DNA of 64,000 bases from Watersipora subatra. Lineage: Eukaryota > Bryozoa > Gymnolaemata > Cheilostomatida > Watersiporidae. The notes below the pieces were generated by a model. That model did not search any database, was not told the DNA's origin, and worked only from the letters and a program-made list of their open reading frames with translations. Made by a program: the position numbers and the translations under genes. This document shows positions 46,625 to 58,263 of the stretch, piece after piece. Location of the stretch: positions 20,492,182 through 20,556,181 of the forward strand of contig NC_088711.1 of assembly GCF_963576615.1 (NCBI RefSeq), written 5' to 3'. Position 1 is the first letter of the stretch; every line of letters starts with the position of its first letter.

Positions 46625-46713
46625 TACATATACTTTACTGTTCACATGACTCAAAATGTTTATGACATGAATGTTTTTGGAACAGATTATTCACGTTGTA
46701 AGAGTGTATACTG

Positions 46714-49700
46714 TATCAAAACCGAAAGAAGGTCATTACATATTATAATATATTATAACTACTCTTAATGCTGTGAGCAAAATCATAAAATAGACTTTTA
46801 ACAACAATTTGGAGAGTCGTTCATGCCTGGCAAACAATAAATGTTTCTGCAACTATAATATCCCATTCGACTGTTGCCTTGACCTACAATCATTAACTCG
46901 GTGAGTATCACTGATGTTGATCAATTCATCTACATGGCTACCTGAAGAAGCGTGTCATTTGTGAAAGCAAAGGACGGAGGATGAAATGGATTTCATCCAG
47001 GGCCGTATCCTCCTATACTGCAGCTACTGCCATGGCAGTACCATTTTTTGAGGCTCAAAATCCCGGAATTCATGTCATTTTTGCTTGATTTTAACACTTT
47101 GGCTGGGGAAATGACCAAAATGTCGGTTATCGGTTGCGTGGGGAAACGGCACTTATGTCGCTTTCGGTAGACGTTTATAAAGCTGCCCTCTCGTAACGTT
47201 AAACAAAGGATATGAATGTTAGTAAGTTTTAAATACCATCAACAAGATATTAGTCGATAAATTAAATTATGAAACGATTATCCGAATGGCGTTGCTTCGT
47301 GCTAAAGAAATCACGCCTCCTTGGAAAAGAATAAAAGCTGGAAATACCAGTCAACATCGGCTCGACTTTCAAAACGGTAAAATAAAATATTATTTGATCC
47401 TTTGATCGTGATTTTTGGTGTGATTAGAATAACAATAATTCAAATGATAGAAGTGATGCAAACTTTTTAGACTTTTATTATATTTGGAATATACAGAGAA
47501 AAACGATCCTTATGGTAGCTCGCACGGCAACGTTATAGCGTCGGACTATACCGAAAGGAATGCTTCTAAGCATTTCATACAGAGACAATTGTACATGGTT
47601 GTATTTTTTGTAGTGGTAGATATGTAAATGAAAGCTTATGTACAAAAGATTCTGTTCATAGAAATAAATTTAAGTTTGAGCTATGCATGTAACATGCATA
47701 GCTCAAACTTAAATCTACTACTACTTGCTCAGTATTATAGACTATAGTATAAGTGCATTATTTTTAACATGGCGCTCTATTGATTTTACTTTTTAACTCT
47801 ACAATATTATTTAATTGAATTATTTCATAGGAGACTACTCTTCTCCTACACCATTCAGCATTGTACCCGGTGATAATTCTACCTCATGATAGCTGTGGCC
47901 AACCCCTTTAGCAGTTCTCATTCACATTATACTTTTAATAAGCGTTGTTGAAGACAATTTCAATAAACAGTTTTATATTTAGAAAACTGGATTATAATGT
48001 CAAATTTGCTGTTGGAACATGTGCCCCATTAGGAGCCAAATGTGCTAGATTTGCACCATTTTGACTAGTTATACTAAAAAATTTTCAGCACTTCTCTTGG
48101 ACTCTCCCTGCAGTACCATTTTCAAACAGGTGGATATTGCCATGATTTCATCATTTGCAGATGGCCAGGGTCCTCTGAGAATACAATGTATCCTCTCACA
48201 CAAGGAGTTAGTGTTTCGAAAACAAAACTAAATAGCACTACTCATAGATGTGGCGCAAATGGCAATCCTCTTCATTTATGCATTATGATGACTCGCAACA
48301 TAGAAAAATTTTACAAGTAGGCTTACACCTCGCAGGTCAACACTTTTAATTTCTTGATTGGCTGGTCATTACCCCGTTAGTTAATTCTCATATATCTGCT
48401 AACTATTTACCATACATTAAAAATTAATAGGCTTTTCATCATTATTATTCCTATCTCCACAATATTACAAAGTCGCTAAAAGAAACAAGGTAGCATATTA
48501 CAAAAAGGCTCTAGAATTTATTAATTCTTGTAAAAAATTGTTTGATTAAATATTTTGTTCTCTCAAGGAAACTTGAAAATAAAAACGCTGTTTGACAACA
48601 ATATATCTATAAAGAATAATCCAGATCATTGTGGATAGGTACAACCTGACATGTAATTCAAATAACATATGTGTGGGTAGAGATCCAAATGCAATTGGAA
48701 ATAGTTGGTCTGTGCCACCTAGTCCCCAACATCGATACAGTTTTGAGGCTGCGTGTCAAAGTTCCATTCAGCTTACACTATGCAAGGAGACTGTCAGGGC
48801 ACTACTCTTCTCAAGAAGTAAAGATGAAGTGGTAAAAAAATGTCTTTTAGCATATATATATAACAAATGGGTTTATCATATCCCGCATTCCTAAACATGG
48901 CTGATGAAAGTTGTAGTCTCTGAAGTTAACACGCTATCAACATCACAAAAATACATTGAAACAAGTTTGTGTATAATTACTAGAAACATAATAATTAATT
49001 TTTACTAGCCATGAGTAATGCAGTATTTACTTTCTAATATAAAATTTTCCTAATAAGTGACTGTGCTCCAAATGAATCGTTCGCTAATAGTCTTAAGGTT
49101 TTTAACAAATGCAAGCAACTGTAGCATAAACCACAGTTAATTGTAAATGTTGCTAGTTTGGCGAACAGACAAAAGAAGACAAACGTCAACAAAAAGTTAA
49201 ATTTACAGCTTTTAGGCTGGAAGCATTCATATAACCCATGCACACAGCATTATATCCGCAACAGAACAGAAATTATCATAACCATCAAGTTAAAAATGGA
49301 CATCTAATTTAGTTATGTTCATTTGATGGACACAGTTTTTATAAAAAAAATCAGGTTTGCAATTGGTTGAGCGAGTGATACTGTGTAGAACAATCGATGC
49401 TGTATTGAGCAAGTAATCCTGCATTGAGCTAGCAATTTCTCTTTTATGAAAGCACTTCGGTATGGAGCATGCAAATTTTTATTGAATAAGAAACAGAAAT
49501 TATGCATTATAAACTTTGCATTATACTTGGGCCTAACAGACAGTGTTGCTCATGTTATAACACGAGGATACAGATAAAGCTCTGTCAAGAAATTACATTT
49601 CTTATATTTGTATATATCTTCTGAATTGAGCAACTTGTGATCTGATTTGAAACCTAATAACCTTGGCAAATTTTTAAATTTACCAGTAAACTAACTAAAA

Positions 49701-52050
49701 ATGTATCTTCTTCATGAGCTTATGGTTACATCACCAAAATAACAATCAAATACAAGGCTGCCTTATCTTAATCCTAAAATATATTATGAGCTATCTCAAC
49801 TGGATTTCTCACTCATTAAGCCTACAATGCAGTAAGGGTTACTGTTTTAGCACATCTTAACATTGATTTAAATGAAGCTTTCTTCTAGACATCTAAACTA
49901 ATTTAGGCTTCCAATGAAGTTTAAACAAGATTTTGTGATTTCCATATAAAATATTATTTCTAATACTGGCAGCATAACTTTGAATGTGTAAAAGACGCAT
50001 TACCCATTCTGTATGATTCCAGTTTTTTACCCATTTTGAGTGGGTAAAAGCCATTTTACCCCAATTGTAATAGTGAAACTGCATGAAATAATCCTTAAAA
50101 TGAAGCTTTTAAAAGTTGGGCTATATAAAAACTAGCAAGTACACTAAAAGCTGCAAACCTAGATCTGCAAGTAGGTACAATTAGAAACGTGACCTTATTG
50201 CAAATAGGGAAAACCGTATGTGTATACATTAGAAGTGCTCCAAAATGACAGGATTATTTGGCAAGAAACCAAAATTCAAGCAATGTTAGTTTTTCAATAC
50301 AGTATGCAGATCTGACAAAAATATAAACAATAGTAGTGGCATTGCCATCCATTTGCTTGTTTACAAAACCCCAGACATTACGTTAAGATGCAGGTATTCG
50401 TAATAATTAACGGTAGATTAAACACTTCATTCGTAGTAGCGCGAATATAAAAATGCCAATCACAAATTTTGAGCTACTCAAACAAAAACTAGAAGTCTAT
50501 CAATTGCTGTGCAACAATTCCACAAATAAAAACCAACTTATCGTCAAAATAATAAAGGCATAACATGCGCATAACTCTTCGTGCTTGCATTTTGTTAAAT
50601 TTCTCGCTTGCATAATACCGAGTTACTAACTTACTATATAGAGTTATATCTACTTGAATGTCACGACCAGAGTTGCATGAAGTAGTAAACTCCATAACAA
50701 ACTGTAAATGATTATTTTGGCTCTTTCAAAGCTCATTTATTAAACGTGTAATAGCCATAAACTTGGCGATGTAGCCATTCAATGCAGATGATCAATATCT
50801 TGAAATTCCTACTTTAATAACTATAGCCATCAGTCAAGTTTACCATTTTCTGTTCCATGACACCAGCGATGATTTATAAGGTATTCCGATATGACACGGG
50901 TTTGTTAATGCCACCAGCAACGTGATCGACTAACACTTATTCTTTTACCAGCTATTCTTCTTCAGTCCATTCAATTTTACGCACTTGGGAGCACACGCAA
51001 AGACTCGCACGTAAAGTTGCGATTAGCCATAAGACGACATATATGCGCGTACAAGCGCAGACTTTCGACTCATAATTCCAGAGAGTACGCGCAAAGCGTG
51101 CCACAGCGGCTCTTACTTGATAGCTTTATTTCAAGTATAAACAACTCCTTAGGCCCATCAGACTGGACAAGCAATATCTCTTGTCTACTGATAGATCTCA
51201 TAAATTTGAATAAAGGGGTGAACGCAAATAAAAGGATGAGCTTACAAAACTCAATGCTACACAAATAAAACAGCATAATATTCTTTTTACACTGGTGTGT
51301 ATTTACATAGCTGTATTTAGTGAGCATAGTTGAATTTAAAACTAAATGGTGGTAAGACATAATCATTACAAAACTTTTAACAAGCAAGACTTTTCCGCAA
51401 CATTTATGTTATATATTTTGTAACAGTTGTATACAAATTTGTTCATTGTAAGGTATCAACGCACATCATGAAAAATATTTTTAGTGGGTAAAACTGTTCT
51501 TTATTTGTCAGTTGTTTGCTACATGACCAAGCAAATGTAATTTACATTTTATTAGAGTTTTTGATAGACTGCCACATAAGTGGACTTGTGTTAAAAACTG
51601 AAACGGATAGAGACAGCTTTTTAGTGGGTAATGTAAGAATGAATTGATAATCAAAAATTCAATAGCTGTCACATACAAGAATCCATAAAAAAACTGTTTT
51701 TCAGCTCTATCTCTTTGCCGAAACCTTTGTGGTTATCAATGTTTATTTTTGGGCGTAACTATTCTGCATGCTTGTACTAAATAATATAGATATATTATTG
51801 ACCAAACCGAGTAAAGATAATTGCGAATTAACTCAGCAGAACGCAATGGAGTGTATCAAATTACTCTAACACTCTACAGATGTGTTTAATCAGTCTCTAC
51901 AACTGTCATTATCTTAGCTTGATCAAAACATTAGCAGCTTTGCTTGACATTACTAATACTGGTGGCTCATAATCTAGTATTTACTAGGTTTTATCTGAAA
52001 GTTTTAAACTATGTGTTTTAACTAGTTCCTCACATCATTAACATTAGGCG
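46714..52050. other. Unassigned stretch, no firm gene
   Basis: AT-rich with a 20-bp-arm hairpin at 47671-47715 (taagtttgagctatgcatg arms). A frame at 48610-48893 (plus) has protein-like content but no recognisable family; see findings. Confidence 0.5.
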
Positions 52051-52059
52051 GCTGTCAGG

Positions 52060-52400
52060 TCAGGGTCAGGTCAGGGTTTGATTCCCAAAAATGTTCACTT
52101 TTCATGCTGACTTTTTTGAGTTATGAATTGGTGACAGGAATGGCATCTAACTTTAAACTGCTCTCTGCAACTGGGCGTGCCTCTGATTGTCGAGGTTCCT
52201 TTGCCACCGAACTCAGACATGTCCAGTCAAAATCACAGAGCTAAATGTTATGCATCTTAAAAAAGCACAGCCTCTGTTTGCCGTAAGCTAAGCAGAGGTC
52301 ACACTCGATCTCCAAGAGATTACTCACTCAATGGTAGGCACTCGGCGGCGAACTACTCAGTTCAGTCAAGAGAAAGAGGAAACTGCTGAATAGCTCCCTC
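52060..52400 (+). mobile_element. Degenerate tRNA-derived SINE candidate
   Basis: B-box-like GGTTTGATTCC near 52076, then ggaatggcatctaac, a SINE/RTE-type phrase, then the block shared with 2456-2600 (tcgaggttcctttgccac, tttgccgtaagctaagcaga). The A box is blurred by a ggtcaggtca duplication. Confidence 0.5.
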
Positions 52401-55400
52401 ACACATCTGAGCTATTAATTTTACAGACATGGCTAACAGATATCACCAGCTTTCCTAGGCCACCCTTTTGAGGCTCAGCCAGCATTGTCCATAATCATCA
52501 AGAGTAAAGGGAATGAAAATTAATTAACTACCACTCCATATCCTTTCAGCTAGAGACATAAGTATGGTTACTGGCGCGTGAATTGATATGCAAGCAACGC
52601 TAACACGTTTTCCAAATACCAAATAGTTAACATTCGAGGGGTACGATTGTGTTCTCTACTTGCTGAGAAAGGTTTGTGCTCTGCAGTACACCTAAAGGCT
52701 AGACGATTAAGTTGATGGAAACGCAAGATTTTAAAAAGTTCATATTCTTGTTCCGCCGATGGCCATCTGCTGCATAAACTTGAAATTGTATTTTTGATTA
52801 TTACGGGTAGATGAGACAAATTTTGATAATAAAAAAACTGTTTCCAAAGTATATGAACCTTAGTGGTAGCTCTGTACTAGCCTGGGCACCAAATAAGCAA
52901 AGTTATTAAAGTTGTTTTACCACACTCATGGACATAAGGCTTATAGTTTGAGCATTAAGCAAGATAATTTCCAAATTGATTGGGCTGCTTAAACTGATAT
53001 GTGCAACACATGCATGTATTTGTCTCATTGCAGACTTAAGAAAAAAGCTATCACAGGCAGAATATTTGTGAGTTCAATTTGGCAGAGGCTACCAGGGGCA
53101 GAAAACTTGTGTGTTCAATTTGGCATAGGCTACTAAGGGCAGAATACTTGTGAGCTTAGCTTGGCAAACGTTCTAGTTTACCATGAAGGCCAGAATTCTT
53201 TTGTACAGTTATATCTATCAATGTTGCGAGCAGTGTAGGGCAGCCTAATAGATCACTAGGCGGTCAAAACTTGATGTAAATAATTTTTGTCCTTGAGATT
53301 GTATTGTTCAATGGAATAATTTTTTTGCTGTTGTCACTAAATTAACAAAATTGCACTTTTCAAAAGTACTAGTTACTAGTGAAGGCAAAAAGGCAGAATT
53401 ATTTGGAACTAAAATCAAAATGGTTACACCCATACAGCCGTAATGTCGCATTTTCATTTGACAAAAATCATAGTTTCATCGAGGATTGGGGTCTAGACCT
53501 AATAAACAGTTAAGAATTATCGAAAGGAAGACTTAAGGACAACAGAATGATAAAGTTTGTGTTGTACTAGCAGGTATTGTATTCTCGTTCATCTTGATAC
53601 ACACTTGATGAGGACAGTTAATCACTGAAGGAACTGCTTTCGCACACTCCCGTCTGCTCACCATTAATACAGATTAATGTTTCCAAAGAGATAATTGGTG
53701 CCATAGTTGACTGAGGTTGAGAAAAAATAGTGCAGACGATAAGTAGACATGTTATTACATTTATGCAAACTAGGCTCTCGTATGCTAAGAATCTGAACTC
53801 ATTTTTAAAACACTTTTGATAAATTCCACTGTCAAATGGATCCACTTAAGTTTGGACTCTCGGAAGATTATTGGCAATTTTTCCGTTGGTAAAGGCTCCA
53901 CCACTATCCCCAATGTCGCGCGAGTTCAAAGCAAAGCTTAATGCAGAGCTATAAACATAAAACTTCAACTTTTGGCTACTTTTGTGTGAAACTTTTACAC
54001 TGAGAGATAAAACGGAACAGATTTTTAAGTGGGTCTTTCATCTGGCTCTTGTCGAGGTGATCTCATCGAAGGACTCCATTGTGTTACAGAACAAAAGGGA
54101 CAAAACAGGAGTTATAGCAACCTTCTTCATATTACCCTATAGGTTAGCTAAACGGAAACCAAAAGCCACTCAGCATAGTGTCTATATCAGGGCTTCCCAA
54201 TTGGGGATGTTCGCACCATGAACAAGCGCCAACTGTTGTTTGCGGTGCATGCAAGAATCAATCGTTAAAATGAATAAAGCGTATTTTTCGCTGCAACAAC
54301 TTGCCGATGTGAATCCAGATTTTCATCTTTTCTACACATCAAAACTAAATATCGTAATGCCATCAATCATGAAGACGATCTGAGCTTTTCACTCACCCAC
54401 AGGGAACCACGTTTCGATCAGATAATAACAGAGAAGAGGCAAGAAAAACTCAAAGGTCATAAAGTTAGTTGTTTTTATATATTGCTGCTATGTGAAAATG
54501 TTAGCCTCTTCTTAGAATGACCTTACGACCTTACACCTATTTATTGCTTTATATTTCCCCGACCATGTCTGTTGTTCACTGTTTGAGCCTTTTTTGTTTC
54601 ATTCAAAACCAGGTGATGCGAGATTGTTCTCATCGGTCATAGGAGATTCAGCGAGGATAACGACGAGAGAAGCGCTGGTCTATGTTCATATTCATAACTG
54701 GCCAAGATTACGAACCATTTCTAAAGAAGGTCTCTGGTAGAGTATTAATGTAGTTTTTAGTTTATATAGCCAACTATCATAACCATAATCAGGTTTTATA
54801 ATGGTTTTAATCTTAAATATTTGCGGCAAAAACAGAAAGATTTGTAGGGTTTAGATGTAACTCTTAGACCGCAACTAAACACTTATAACCCAGAGGTATT
54901 CACCCATCCCTCTACTTTTATAGATTAAATATTAGTTCACAAGCTGGCAGCAACCATCTTGCGTCATAATCTATAATAAGTATTATATTAAGTATAACAA
55001 ATTAAAACTAACCTTATTTGCCAACTAGTAGCTGTAAATGCAAAATAACAACAAAAGCATTTTTATTATAAAAACCAAGCTAAACATTTGATTAACAAAA
55101 TATCGTTTTATTGCCTTTAGAAGATTTTCAGGTAAACTAACAATCGCCAATTAGTGGTATTTAAGGATTATGTTGTGATTTAATGCTAAGGATGAATGTT
55201 GAAGGTGATATATGGACACACTAGTTTGTTGTACAGACTGTCTATTCTAACCAAGATGAGCATTGCAGTGAAGGGCTACTAATTTTAGATAAGAATACGC
55301 GGATGTGGAAACATAGCTCGTTGCACTTTGACCTGTCATGAGATAGATGATTCACTACTCCCTCCCTGCGCTAGATCAAGCTGAATTACAAGTTTTTCAT

Positions 55401-56035
55401 GTATATAACAGATGATAAGTAACAAGAGTATGAATTAGGTATGTAACAATATTGCAGCAATACTTTTTGGTTTGTGACCAGGATTGGAGCCGATCTACCG
55501 AGGCTGCTATAAATAATATAACTGTTGTGTAGCAATATAGTTGTCATATATGGTTTTGAAAAGGTTTTTGCAAAATAACTGTTGTGTAACCAGAATAACT
55601 GTTGTCTAGTTGGAGGACCCACTTTTGACGTCAACTTACATGCAAACAGCTCTGATAAAGTTAGAAACTGACTGACCAATTTTAAAGCCATGTCCATTGA
55701 TTGCCATTTTATTTAGCAGGTTTCAATACTCTCTGATAACGCAGTATCTTTTTTAATTATATTAGAATAATACCTTCAGATCAAATTGGTTGAAGGGTTA
55801 GTTCTGCTTGTACCATTTACAATGCATATTTTATTCATTGTAACACTTTTAATACCCTCTGATAAATCAAGACTTTTTAATTATGCTAATTAAGTTTGAA
55901 GTAACATTCTTGTGAAATACCCACACGCAAAGTTGATCGAAAGGCAGAGTTCTGTTTGTACCATTTACAAACCAATTTTATTTCTTGCAGGAGCTTGAAT
56001 CCGTAATCAAGCGTGACCCCTTCCTACCAACTCAC
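52401..56035. other. Intergenic or intronic region, nothing coding recognised
   Basis: Holds the tandem repeat at 53.1 kb and a cagggcttcccaa stretch at about 54187 that resembles a hAT transposon end, with no partner end found. If the exon at 56036-56288 belongs to septin-7, this is part of a very long first intron. Confidence 0.45.
53055..53165 (+). repeat. Tandem repeat, about 46-bp unit, 2.5 copies
   Basis: Unit begins gcagaatatttgtgagttca and continues atttggcagaggctacca; units diverged by about 15 percent by eye. Confidence 0.75.
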
Positions 56036-56288
56036 CTAGGCTGCCAAAGGTCTTGACTCTTGGTGAAAACCTGGTTGGGGTGGTGGGTCCATTGCTGTTT
56101 GATGAATTACTACTGGAAGTCTTGCGCAGCCGTGGTAAGGTGAAATCTCCCACTTGAGCAGAATTGGTTTTTATCGGGCTCTCATCCACCTGGTCGAGAT
56201 CTTGTAGGCTTGGTGACCTCGTGTAGCCCTCTATCCTCTGCTTTGTATCTATCTCATCCAACCCCTTCTCATAGCTTCTCGCAGCCAT
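56036..56288 (-). CDS. Orphan coding first exon, Ser/Thr-rich
   Basis: Frame begins MAARSYEKGLDEIDTKQRIE in a good Kozak context (ACCATGG); an in-frame ATG at 56315 could add nine residues. It continues through a Ser/Asn-rich, basic, Pro-directed-site-rich stretch (RLRKTSSSNSSNSN, TPTRFSPRVKTFGSLG) to a consensus donor CTAG|gtgagt, phase 1. The codon-like content stands out from its surroundings. No domain is recognised. It could be a third, distal start of septin-7: a second donor nine bases on, TTG|gtagga, is phase 0 and would fit the shared septin exon. Or it starts a separate gene whose other exons I could not find. Without splicing the frame ends at 56007. Confidence 0.45.
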
Positions 56289-57311
56289 GGTAGTCTTGGA
56301 CGTGTAGTTCTTCATCACCTTTTCTCCACAAACCAAAACACAACCTGACCAAGTCGCGTGAATCTAGTGAGTGCAAGAATAATTGATGAGAAAGTGCAAT
56401 GTCAAGGTTCAATGAATATGACACATCGGGACGGGTTGCTTGTCATGACGTTGTGCACAAGATCTTTGATTAAGAGGATTTTCTTTCACACAGGGAGGGA
56501 ATATTAAACAAGTTAGATTATCTGTAGGAGCAGCGATTACTCTGATATCCCGTACGTATGTCATCATGTTACTATGCAGTGTCATTCCTTTTAACAGCCT
56601 TGAACTAGACACCAGCCTCTGGCTTACCACTAAAACAACTACCAACATTTATGAAGATTTATAGCTACTAAGTAACTTGGAATAAGCTTTATAATGAAGT
56701 CATGAAGTTCCACCAGAAACATTCCTTCAACTAATCTGTCAGAACAGAAGCCATGTTAGCGTTGAAAATATCTTGGCTTTAGGCGTCACTCGTAAATCAT
56801 AACAAGTAAAATATAATTCTGGTGGGCGCATAAATTAGACATCTTAAAAGAATTAGCTTGTCAGAAGTGTGTTTGATGACACATACCATCAAAAAGGATT
56901 TAATGAAAGTAGAGACCATAGGAGTCAAATATGAAATATAACAGAATACTTAATGAGCTACTACTAAACAAGTTATGGCAAAATATGGTAAATTTGTTTT
57001 GGGAAATAACAAATGAATAGATTTAAGGTCCGTCTCGCAAGAAACAATAATATGCCATAACCCATGAATATGACGAGTTTCATTACACACGTTAACATAG
57101 TAAATGAGTCAAGTAACTATGATCACTGATGCACACAGTAGAACATAAAAAGGTTTACAATCTAGTATGTACAGATATCTCTAGCATCAGCATTTATGAC
57201 CTCAGTTTATGACTCGGCTTATATAATAACATCAGAAAGGTTTAGAGTTCTTCCACTGAGAGACCTGGCCATTACCATCTTGATAACTGTCGTTTGCAAC
57301 CATATCCGATG

Positions 57312-57629
57312 CTATTGAGATTTACTGGTAGATGATTTATCTTCCCCTGTAGACTGCAAGCTGACTTTGTTAAATATTTTATCAAATGACGCTTTTGCTT
57401 TTGGCGTGCTTTTCGGAGTTCTAGATGGCGTCTTCATCAAACTGCCAATATTTGGACTTTGATGAGAAAAGTCATCGGCGTCAAACATTGACAGCATGTC
57501 CTGTTTTCCTCTCAATTTAGCTTCCTCTTCTGGTGTTTCTTGGACAACATCAACTTGTTTTTGAGGAGTTGTCATTTCTGGTACTGGAAGTTTTCCGGGA
57601 GACTTCCACTCTAATGCGAGCACTCCTTC
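57312..57629 (-). CDS. PAGR1: PAGR1-like exon 2
   Basis: Acceptor ..tccatttag, then EGVLALEWKSPGKLPVPE; ends SSTSKSQ and stop at 57312-57314. Confidence 0.78.
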   Translation of the reverse strand, partial: EGVLALEWKSPGKLPVPEMTTPQKQVDVVQETPEEEAKLRGKQDMLSMFDADDFSHQSPNIGSLMKTPSRTPKSTPKAKASFDKIFNKVSLQSTGEDKSSTSKSQ

Positions 57630-58263
57630 CTAAATGGAAGTGTTATGATATTTATATTTTGGCCTTCTACGTTTATAAATGATATAATTTTGAAAACATT
57701 TCGGTTTGAAATTATGGCGAATAAAGTAATATATATATAAAAAAAAGGCAGACGAAAAACAGATGGTTGGAAACATGACTCCAACAGTCACATGGCTTTT
57801 AAAATATGGCTGTCCAATTTCTTGCATTTTTGTATCAGTAAAATTAGCATACACGTTTGACAGTTATATTTATAGCAACCCAGCGCATGCCATGACTGTC
57901 AAAATAGAAGAAAATGTCGTCAAGAGATCTTTGGCAAGGGGAATAGGTTTGCATACGTATGCAAATGTATGTACATATATTAGCATTTTTGCGTTAGTCA
58001 ACAATGCGAGTTCAAAATATGAATACTTTTCATGAAACTTTGATAGATTTATTCAGCTACTCACGCACTTCTGTTGACACCTACACAAAATTGTACATCT
58101 TCTACAGTTTATAAATGATCATTGAAACAACCTTATCGAGCTTTTCATAGAGTTCCACTATGGTCTTGGGGTCCGGCTCCCAAACATCTCCCGGCAGTTT
58201 GCATGGATTGTATAGTTCATCATCGCTGCAAACCCCTTCATCAATACCAGGCCCAACAGACAT
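57312..58263 (-). CDS. PAGR1: PAGR1/PA1-like protein of the MLL3/4 complex, two exons
   Basis: Exons 58132-58263 (44 codons) and 57312-57629 (105 codons plus stop) join in phase 0 into a 149-aa protein. An in-frame TGA nine bases before ATG 58263 supports the start. Residues 13-60 (SDDELYNPCKLPGDVWEPDP, IVELYEKLDK, EGVLALEWKSPGKLPVP) match my recollection of the conserved PAGR1 core: acidic SDDE, W-x-P, LYE-x-L, LELxW and the PG-x-x-P turn. A later MFDADDF box resembles the EFDFDD box of human PAGR1, and the C-terminal half is basic with TPSRTPKSTPK. Human PAGR1 is about 254 aa with long acidic arms missing here. By family knowledge it links PAXIP1 to the KMT2C/KMT2D H3K4 methyltransferase complex in the nucleus. 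The donor (AAG|gttgtt) is weak. Identification rests on remembered motifs only. Confidence 0.75.
58132..58263 (-). CDS. PAGR1: PAGR1-like exon 1
   Basis: Begins MSVGPGIDEGVCSDDELYNP and ends YEKLDK. A pyrimidine-rich tttttcttag lies a short way upstream of the ATG and could be the acceptor of a 5' UTR exon. The intron to exon 2 is 502 bp. Confidence 0.75.

Larger units (their letters stand above)
44165..46713 (+). mobile_element. TA-MITE with tRNA-like core, copy 2, split by nested insertion
   Basis: Left end CAGTAAACGCTCATATAACG at 44165 (preceded by TA) and right end ..gtaagagtgtatactg at 46713 (followed by TA). Internal blocks match the 62757-63563 copy: attccatacaacataaagc, the tRNA-like block at about 45028-45095 (A box TGGTGTAGTTG), and aataatcttggaaccgatta. 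The element is interrupted by the pogo-like element 45490-46624 and carries about 0.6 kb of further insertion around 44.4-45.0 kb. Confidence 0.8.

Noticed and set aside
54187..54215. hAT-like end (cagggcttcccaa)
   Set aside because: No partner end or eight-base target duplication found; the short motif alone is not enough.
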